This document shows positions 58,261 to 64,000 of a stretch of DNA of 64,000 bases, one piece after another; within the stretch, counting starts at the first letter, position 1; every line of letters begins with the position of its first letter. The position numbers were made by a program, and so were the translations under genes. The stretch spans positions 1 to 64,000 of the forward strand of contig DASVCR010000065.1 of NCBI GenBank assembly GCA_036381515.1, given 5' to 3'. Under the pieces are notes generated by a model. The model was given only the letters and a program-made list of their open reading frames with translations, ran no database searches and was not told where the DNA came from. Source of the DNA: ZC4RG20 sp036381515 (GTDB lineage Bacteria > Pseudomonadota > Gammaproteobacteria > Steroidobacterales > Rariloculaceae).

Positions 58261-61087
58261 GACCTTCGACGCGGCGCCCGCTCGCCGCGAGCCGCGCGAC
58301 GAGCTTGCCGAGCTCGCGCAGCCACAGGACGGAGCTCGCGACCGCCGTGCACAAGAGCCAGTCGCCCAGATCGAGCGCGACCGTCGAGAACGCGCGCTGC
58401 AGGAACGGCACGTAGATCACGGCGAGCTGCGCCACGACCGACAACAGCACCGCGCCCCAGAGCCAGCCGTTCGCGGCGAGGTCGCGGAACGCGCTGCGCT
58501 CGTCCGAGCGTGCATTGAACACGTTGAAGAGCGACAACAGCACGATCGTGTTGAACGCCATCGTCTGCCCATAGCCGAGCTCCCCTTCGCCGTCGACGAA
58601 GCCGCCCGGCAGGCTCGCGTCGAGCACGAACAGCGTGCCGAGCGCGAAGATCGCACCGACGCCGAAGATGCCGCGCCACATCCGCGCCGTGATCACGCCC
58701 TCGCCGCGCGGCCGCGGCGGCCTCGCCATCGTCCGCTCGTGCGGCGGGTCGAGGCCGAGCGCGAGCGCCGGCGCGCCGTCGGTGACGAGGTTGACCCACA
58801 GGATCTGCGTCGCGAGCAGCGGCAGCACGAGCGCGCCGTCCGCGGCGGCCGCGGTCAGCCCGAGCGCGTCCGCGAACAGCACGCCGAAGAACATCGTCAT
58901 GATCTCGCCGACGTTCGACGACAGCAGATAGCGCAGGAACTTGCGGATGTTCGCGAAGATCGCGCGCCCCTCCTCGACGGCCGCGACGATCGTCGCGAAG
59001 TTGTCGTCCGCGAGCACCATGTCGCCTGCCTGCTTCGAGACGTCCGTGCCCGTGATGCCCATCGCGACGCCGATGTCGGCGGCCTTGAGCGCCGGCGCGT
59101 CGTTCACGCCGTCGCCGGTCATCGCGACGGTCAGCCCCTGCCGCTGCAGCGCGGCGACGATGCGCAGCTTGTGCTCGGGATTCACCCGCGCGTAGACGGA
59201 GACCTCCTGCACGACCCGATCGAGCTCGTCGTCCGTCATCCTCTCGAGCTCGGCGCCGGTCACCGCGCGGCCGCTGCTCGAAATGCCGAGCTCGCGCGCG
59301 ATCACGGCCGCGGTGCGCGGATGATCGCCGGTGATCATGATCGAGCGGATCCCCGCCTGCTTCGCGCGCGCGGCCGCTTCCTTCGCCTCCGCGCGCGGCG
59401 GATCGATCATGCCGACGAGCCCGACGAAGACGAGGTCCCGCTCGACGTCCGCGTTCACGCGATCGCCGTTGCACGCCGTTTCCGGCAGCTCGCGGAACGC
59501 GACACCGAGCGTGCGCAGCGCCTCGCCGGCGAGCGCCTCGTTCGTCGCGAGGATCTCGGCGCGGCGCCGGTCCGTCAGCTCGCGCGCCGACGCGCCGACG
59601 AGCTCGGCCGCGCAGCGGCCGAGCAGCACGTCGGGCGCGCCCTTCGTCATCAGCACGAGTCCGCCGCTGCGCGCGTCGCGATGCACGGTGCTCATGAGCT
59701 TCCGCTCGGACGAGAACGGGATCTCCGCGAGCCGCGGCCAGTCCGCGTCGAGCGCATCGGCAAGAAGCCCCGCCTTGCGCGCGGCGACGATCAGCGCGCC
59801 TTCGGTCGGATCGCCGTGCACGACCCACGTCCCCTCGTCGCCCCGTGCGAGCGCCGCGTTGTTCGCGCGCTCCGCGATGGTCAGCGCGCGCATCAGCTCG
59901 GCGCGGAGCGGGCCTTCGAGCTCACCGCCGTCGTGCCGACGAACGTCGCCGTCGGGCGCATAGCCCGTGCCGGTCAACTCGACCCGGCCGCTCGCCGTGA
60001 CGATCGCCCGCGCGGTCATCTCGTTGCGGGTCAACGTGCCGGTCTTGTCGGACGCGATCACGTCCGCGGAGCCGAGCGTCTCGACGGCCGCGAGACGGCG
60101 CACGATCGCGTTGCGCTTCGCCATCCGCTGCACGCCGAGCGACAGCACGGCGGTCACGATCGCGGGCAGCCCCTCGGGCACCGCCGCGACCGCGAGCGCG
60201 ACGCCGAGGATCAGCACGTCGAAGACGCCGGAGAAGCCGTCCACGTCGGTGACGAGCAGGATCGTGCCGATCATCACGAGCGCGATCACGACGACGATCC
60301 CGCCGAGCAGCTTGCCGACGCGGTCGAGCTCGGCCTGCAGCGGCGTCTCCTCTTCGGGCGTCTCCTTCAGGAGCCCCGCGATGCGGCCCATCTCGGTCTG
60401 CATGCCGGTCGCCGTGACGACCGCGCGTCCGCGCCCGTACGTCACCGCCGTGCCGCTCCACACCATGTTGCGGCGGTCGCCGACGACGGCCTCGGCTGCG
60501 AGCGGCGCCGTATCCTTCTCGACGGCCTCGCTCTCTCCGGTCAGCGCGGCCTCCGACACGGTCAGCGACGTCGACTGGATCAGACGGCCGTCCGCCGGGA
60601 TCGTATCGCCCTCCTCGAGCAGGACGATGTCGCCCGGGACGAGCTCGGTCGCCGGAATGCTGCGCCGCTCGCCGCCGCGCAGCACGGTCGCCGTCGCGGC
60701 CGACATCCTGCGCAGCGCCGCGAGCGACTGCTCCGCGCGCGCCTGCTGCACGTAGCCCATGAACGCGTTGAGCAGCACGATCGCGAAGATCGCGAGCGCC
60801 TCGTACGGCAGCGCGGAGTCGCGCTCGACGAGCCACAGCACCGCCGAGATCGCCGCCGCGACGAGCAGCAGGATCACGAGGACGTCTGTGAACTGCTCGA
60901 GGAAGCGCTTCCAGCCCGGCGTGCGCCGCGTCTCGATCAGGCGGTTCGGACCGAAGCGCGCGCGGCGGGCACGCGCTTCGTCGTCGTCGAGCCCCGTCTC
61001 CGGGTCCGTGCCGAGCTCGGCAAGCACGTCGTCGACGTCGCGAAGGTACGGCGGCTTCCGTGCGGGCGGGGCGGCTGGTTCGCTCAT
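58241..61087 (-). CDS. P-type cation ATPase, P2A (SERCA-like) calcium group
   Basis: The 948-residue protein has the P-type motifs TGES, DKTGTLT (phosphorylated Asp), KGAPDV, TGDHPRTA and TGDGVND. The cation-site residues of SERCA-type pumps are present: VPEGLP in helix 4 and NLVTDGAPALALGLDPP in helix 6. It therefore most likely pumps calcium (or manganese) out of the cytoplasm. Its N-terminal cation-ATPase domain starts near residue 30. The ATG at 61087 is preceded by a repeat element after 19 bp. The stop overlaps the ZIP gene. Confidence 0.93.
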   Translation of the reverse strand: MSEPAAPPARKPPYLRDVDDVLAELGTDPETGLDDDEARARRARFGPNRLIETRRTPGWKRFLEQFTDVLVILLLVAAAISAVLWLVERDSALPYEALAIFAIVLLNAFMGYVQQARAEQSLAALRRMSAATATVLRGGERRSIPATELVPGDIVLLEEGDTIPADGRLIQSTSLTVSEAALTGESEAVEKDTAPLAAEAVVGDRRNMVWSGTAVTYGRGRAVVTATGMQTEMGRIAGLLKETPEEETPLQAELDRVGKLLGGIVVVIALVMIGTILLVTDVDGFSGVFDVLILGVALAVAAVPEGLPAIVTAVLSLGVQRMAKRNAIVRRLAAVETLGSADVIASDKTGTLTRNEMTARAIVTASGRVELTGTGYAPDGDVRRHDGGELEGPLRAELMRALTIAERANNAALARGDEGTWVVHGDPTEGALIVAARKAGLLADALDADWPRLAEIPFSSERKLMSTVHRDARSGGLVLMTKGAPDVLLGRCAAELVGASARELTDRRRAEILATNEALAGEALRTLGVAFRELPETACNGDRVNADVERDLVFVGLVGMIDPPRAEAKEAAARAKQAGIRSIMITGDHPRTAAVIARELGISSSGRAVTGAELERMTDDELDRVVQEVSVYARVNPEHKLRIVAALQRQGLTVAMTGDGVNDAPALKAADIGVAMGITGTDVSKQAGDMVLADDNFATIVAAVEEGRAIFANIRKFLRYLLSSNVGEIMTMFFGVLFADALGLTAAAADGALVLPLLATQILWVNLVTDGAPALALGLDPPHERTMARPPRPRGEGVITARMWRGIFGVGAIFALGTLFVLDASLPGGFVDGEGELGYGQTMAFNTIVLLSLFNVFNARSDERSAFRDLAANGWLWGAVLLSVVAQLAVIYVPFLQRAFSTVALDLGDWLLCTAVASSVLWLRELGKLVARLAASGRRVEGRVVAGR

Positions 61088-61105
61088 CCGTGTCGCGTCG
61101 CTTCG

Positions 61106-61190
61106 GAAAATTGTGTCAGACACCTTTTTTCGCCAGGTCGCCCGAGCGTTGCAACGACGGTGGCGAAAAAAGGTGTCTGACACAATTTTC
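61106..61190. repeat. Family A inverted repeat, perfect 30-bp arms with 25-bp spacer
   Basis: Arms 61106-61135 and 61161-61190 are exact reverse complements: the GTGTCAGACACC core, T-run and CGCCA end. The spacer is 25 bp, different in sequence from the other elements. It lies between the VIT gene's stop (about 10 bp away) and the ATPase start. The perfect arms suggest recent origin or selection on the hairpin. Confidence 0.92.
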
Positions 61191-61199
61191 AGACATCGG

Positions 61200-62348
61200 T
61201 CAGCTCAGCGACACGCCGATCGCCGCACCGGCCGCATAGGTGATGCCCGCTGCCGCCGCGCCGATCAGCACCTGCCGAACCGCGGAATAGACGGGCCCAC
61301 GCCCGCTGAACAGCGACGTCGCGACGCCGATCGCGGCGGACGCCGCGATGCTCGAGGCGAGGCTGAGAGCGATGCCGGCGGCGCCCGCGACGAAGAAGAA
61401 CGGCAGCACGGGGAAGATCGCGCCGAGCGCGAAGAGCGCGAACGAGAAGGCCGCAGCGCTCCACGGATTCCCGCCGAGCTCGCCGGGATCGATGCCGAGC
61501 TCCTCGCGGGCGAGCGTGTCGAGCGCCTTGTCCTTGTCGCGCATGATCTCGGCCGCGGCGCGCTGCGCGTCCTCTCGCGCGAGGCCCTTCGCCTGCAGGA
61601 TCAGCGCAAGCTCCTTGCGCTCCGCGTCCGGCGTCTCCTCGATCTCGCGCCTCTCGCGCTCGAGCTGCGACCGCGCGAGCTCGCGCGAATTCGTCACGGA
61701 CAGCCATTCGCCGAGCGCCATCGACAACGCGCCGGCGACGAGGCCCGCGAGACCCGTCAGCAGGATCGTCGCCGACGGGGCGCCGGCGCCCGCGACGCCC
61801 ATCACGAGCGACAGGTTCGAGACGAGGCCATCGTTCGCGCCGAGCACCGCGGCCCGCAGCTCGTTGCCCGAGCCGCGGCGATGCCACGGCTCCGCCCGGG
61901 CGATGTCCGCGCCGACGAGGCCGCCGCCCCGAGCGGCCGCGCGGATCACCGCGGCATGACCCCGCTCCTCGGCCGACAGGTGCGCGGCATCGGCCTGATT
62001 TGCGTACTTGTCGCGGTCGGCGAATTCCGTCGACGCGACGGCGGGCAGCACGAAATGCGGACCGAAGCGCTTCGCGAGCCGCGCGAGGACGCGCGTCCTG
62101 AAGCTCGGCACGAAGCGCTCGGGATCGACGCCGGCCGCCTCGAGCTTCGCGCGCCACGTCTCGGCGTGCTCCGCCTCCGCACGCGACAGCTGCATGAAAA
62201 GATCCTTGCGGACGGGATCGGTCTCGGCCGCAGCGAGCGCGGCATAGAGCGCCGAGCCGTCGAGCTCGTCGCGGAGGTTCCTCGCGTAGCGGTCGACATC
62301 GGCGTCGACCTTGCGCCTCGAAGCATCACGAAAAGTTGTGTCAGACAC
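61200..62348 (-). CDS. Ferritin-like domain fused to a VIT1/CCC1 transporter
   Basis: The product is about 382 residues. Residues ~10-145 form a ferritin/rubrerythrin-like helical domain (RDELDGSALYAALAAAETDPVRKDLFMQLSRAEAEHAETWRAKLEAAG, with Glu and His ligands). Residues ~155-382 form a VIT1/CCC1 membrane domain with LRAAVLGANDGLVSNLSLVMGVAGAG and a charged, iron-binding-like helical insert. It probably moves iron or manganese across the inner membrane. No ATG precedes the conserved domain; the best start is GTG 62348, inside a family A repeat. Confidence 0.85.
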   Translation of the reverse strand: MSDTTFRDASRRKVDADVDRYARNLRDELDGSALYAALAAAETDPVRKDLFMQLSRAEAEHAETWRAKLEAAGVDPERFVPSFRTRVLARLAKRFGPHFVLPAVASTEFADRDKYANQADAAHLSAEERGHAAVIRAAARGGGLVGADIARAEPWHRRGSGNELRAAVLGANDGLVSNLSLVMGVAGAGAPSATILLTGLAGLVAGALSMALGEWLSVTNSRELARSQLERERREIEETPDAERKELALILQAKGLAREDAQRAAAEIMRDKDKALDTLAREELGIDPGELGGNPWSAAAFSFALFALGAIFPVLPFFFVAGAAGIALSLASSIAASAAIGVATSLFSGRGPVYSAVRQVLIGAAAAGITYAAGAAIGVSLS

Positions 62349-62454
62349 CTTTTTCCGTTCCCGCAACGTGAAAAATCGTGTCAGACACCTTTTTCGCCAC
62401 TGTCCTCGCAAGGTTCCAGCGGTCTGGCGAAAAAGGTGTCTGACACGATTTTTC
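62330..62454. repeat. Family A repeat cluster: single copy plus full element, providing the VIT start
   Basis: A single element arm at 62330-62355 faces the start of the VIT gene. A full element follows with arms 62370-62399 and 62425-62454 (exact 30-bp complements) around a 25-bp spacer. The GTG of the single arm (GTGTCTGACAC on the minus strand, at 62348) is the proposed VIT start codon. The right end of the full element is 2 bp before the gcvT stop codon. Confidence 0.9.
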
Positions 62455-62456
62455 GC

Positions 62457-63575
62457 TCAAGTCCGATAGCGATGCGGCACGAACGGCAGCGGCACGACGC
62501 GCATCGGGATCGGCTGCCCGCGCACGGTCGCGACGAGCTCCCGACCGAGCGACGCGACGCCGGCGTCGACGTAGCCCATCGCGATCGGGCGCTTCAACGT
62601 CGGCGCGAAGCCGCCGCTCGTGACGCGGCCGACGGGCCGGCCGTCGGCGTCCGCGAGCTCGCTTCCGGCGCGGACCGGGACCCGCGATTCCGCCGCGAGC
62701 CCGACCCGGCGCCGCGGCGCGCCGTCGCGAAGCTGCCGCTCGAGCGCGTCCGCGCCGGGATAGCCTCCGGCCCGCTTGCCGCCCGGACGCCGTGCACGCG
62801 CGATCGTCCACGCGAGATCCGCTTCGATCGGCGTCGTCGTCTCGTCGAGATCGTTGCCGTAGAGACAGAGCCCCGCCTCGAGCCGCAGCGTGTCGCGGGC
62901 GCCGAGCCCGGCAGCCGCCGCATCCGGATGCGCGAGCAGCGCGCGCGCGAGCGCCTCCGCGTCGCTCGCCGGCACCGAGATCTCGAAGCCGTCCTCGCCG
63001 GTGTAGCCGGACCGGCTGACGATGCACTCCGTGCCCGCGACGACGAGCCGGCACACGGCCATGAACTCGAGCGACGCCGCGCCGGGCGCGAGCGGCTCGA
63101 GCACGTCCGCGGCCTTCGGACCCTGCAGCGCGAGCAGCGCGCGGTCCGAGAGCATTCCTACGCGGCAATCGCCGTATCCGGCCTCTTGCACGTGCGCATC
63201 GATTCGCGCGAGGTCGCCCGCCTTGCGCGCGGCGTTCACGACGAGCAGGAAACCGTCGTCGAGCCGCGCCGCCATCAGATCGTCGAGCACGCCGCCCGTC
63301 TCGCTCGTCAGCATCGCATAGCGCTGCCGCCCTTCGGGCAGATCGACGAGATCCGCCGGCATCAGCGCCTCGAGCGCCGCGGCGGCGTCGGCGCCGGTCA
63401 CGAGGATCTGGCCCATGTGCGACACGTCGAACACGCTCGCGCGCTCGCGCGTGTGCTCGTGCTCGCGGACGATGCCGGACGCGTAGCTCACCGGCAGCGC
63501 GTACCCGGCGAACGTGACCATCCGCGCGCCGAGCTCGCGGTGGAGCACGTCAAGCGGCGTGCGGGCTTCCGTCAT
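62457..63575 (-). CDS. gcvT: Aminomethyltransferase, glycine cleavage system T protein
   Basis: The 372-residue protein matches GcvT in length (364 in E. coli) and features: RTPLDVLHRELGARMVTFAGYALPVSY, FDVSHMGQILVTG, SRSGYTGEDGFEISV, ARDTLRLEAGLCLYGNDLDETTTPIEADLAW and TSGGFAPTLKRPIAMGYV. It transfers the methylene group from the H protein to tetrahydrofolate, releasing ammonia, in the cytoplasm. No gcvH or gcvP is in the window. The ATG overlaps the stop of the upstream ACT-domain gene (ATGA). Confidence 0.95.
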   Translation of the reverse strand: MTEARTPLDVLHRELGARMVTFAGYALPVSYASGIVREHEHTRERASVFDVSHMGQILVTGADAAAALEALMPADLVDLPEGRQRYAMLTSETGGVLDDLMAARLDDGFLLVVNAARKAGDLARIDAHVQEAGYGDCRVGMLSDRALLALQGPKAADVLEPLAPGAASLEFMAVCRLVVAGTECIVSRSGYTGEDGFEISVPASDAEALARALLAHPDAAAAGLGARDTLRLEAGLCLYGNDLDETTTPIEADLAWTIARARRPGGKRAGGYPGADALERQLRDGAPRRRVGLAAESRVPVRAGSELADADGRPVGRVTSGGFAPTLKRPIAMGYVDAGVASLGRELVATVRGQPIPMRVVPLPFVPHRYRT

Positions 63576-64000
63576 TCGGCCCCGCCTCGCCCGGCGTCGA
63601 CGTGCACGTCGACCATCAGCTCGTTCGCAAGCCGCTCGAGATCCGCCTGGAGCGCGTCGACGTCGGCGCCTTCCGGCAGCACGAGCGACGCGCGCGCGCG
63701 GAACAAAAGCTCCGCGGACATCGACGCGCTCTCGACCTCCGTCTCGAGCTCGTCGATGTTGACGCCGTGACGCGCGAGCACCGCTGAGACGTCGCGCACG
63801 ATGCCGGGCCGGTCCTGACCGACCAGCTCGAGCGTGAGGCGCGGCCCCGCCGCCGGCGGCGCGACCTCGCCGCGCTCGACCGTCACGTGCAGATCGTCGC
63901 CGTCGAGCTCGCGGAGCGCGCGCTCGAGCGCGACGAGCGACTCGTCGGCGGCGTCGAGCCGCACGACGCCCGCGAAGCGCCCCGCGAGATGCGCGAAGCG
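63572..64000 (-). CDS. GcvR-like ACT-domain protein (partial, continues past the window)
   Basis: The visible 142 residues begin at the window edge with RFAHLAGRFAGVVRLDAAD, a segment that in GcvR-type proteins lies after a first ACT domain. A second ACT domain follows (RLTLELVGQDRPGIVRDVSAVLARHGVNIDELETEVESASMSAELLFRARASLVLP). GcvR represses the glycine cleavage genes through GcvA in response to glycine. The gene overlaps gcvT by 4 bp, so linked regulation of glycine cleavage is likely. The true start is outside the window. Confidence 0.8.
   Translation of the reverse strand, partial: RFAHLAGRFAGVVRLDAADESLVALERALRELDGDDLHVTVERGEVAPPAAGPRLTLELVGQDRPGIVRDVSAVLARHGVNIDELETEVESASMSAELLFRARASLVLPEGADVDALQADLERLANELMVDVHVDAGRGGAE

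Noticed and set aside
61200..62411. A longer VIT protein starting at 62411
   Set aside because: The extra residues are encoded by the family A repeat and match no ferritin family N-terminus; GTG 62348 is the closest plausible start.

Overview
The window is a 64 kb piece of a GC-rich (roughly 70% by eye), densely coded bacterial chromosome. Gene content (NorCB/NorQD, NnrS, NsrR, an RND pump with a NodT-type outer-membrane lipoprotein, the Mrp antiporter, a DUF1592/DUF1552 pair, DUF6152) points to a Gram-negative, respiring proteobacterium, most likely an environmental gammaproteobacterium. That placement is an inference from gene families. No rRNA, tRNA, phage, CRISPR or replication origin was recognised.

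Layout. 1-0.5 kb: the edge of an IS3-type insertion sequence that truncates a membrane protein gene. 0.55-1.1 kb: a decaying tandem repeat array. 1.2-4.8 kb: a sugar-type operon (Gfo/Idh/MocA oxidoreductase, TIM-barrel isomerase, MFS transporter). 4.9-8.5 kb: glutathione S-transferase, SIMPL protein, LysE exporter and a divergent MocR regulator. 8.57-9.4 kb: a GEMM-I (c-di-GMP type) riboswitch directly in front of a membrane-anchored winged-helix protein of unknown function. 9.5-10.9 kb: gdhA. 10.9-17.1 kb: a complete Mrp cation/proton antiporter operon with fused A and B subunits. 17.1-20.2 kb: CopD-like protein, a 41-residue membrane peptide, a two-haem NorC and NorB. 20.2-23.2 kb: DUF4159 protein, a B3-type metallo-beta-lactamase-fold protein and a dihaem peroxidase-like cytochrome. 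23.3-29.6 kb: FCD regulator, DUF1552/DUF1592 pair and an ankyrin protein. 29.6-30.2 kb: a second repeat array. 30.2-33.1 kb: norQ and norD. 33.1-36.0 kb: a Clp1/Grc3-like P-loop domain fused to an RNase Z-like domain, then a coiled-coil protein. 36.1-40.0 kb: nnrS, a membrane protein, nsrR and a divergent multicopper oxidase lipoprotein. 40.1-45.2 kb: patatin-like protein and a five-gene operon of secreted proteins around a metallo-hydrolase that lacks its HxH ligands. 45.5-50.8 kb: APC permease, a HAD-GH65 fusion and a small exported protein. 50.9-57.2 kb: orphan PIN protein and an RND efflux operon. 57.3-62.4 kb: metal transport (ZIP, P2A ATPase, ferritin-VIT). 62.4-64 kb: gcvT and a partial GcvR-like ACT protein.

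The scattered NO genes make one functional theme: NorCB reduces NO, NorQD matures it, NnrS is an NO-stress protein and NsrR is the NO sensor. No nitrite reductase is present, so NO detoxification fits better than full denitrification. Two families of short inverted repeats run through the window. Family A has the core GTGTCAGACACC and family B has the core GGGGTCAGAGCCC. Family A copies often sit on, or within a few bases of, gene ends and starts.
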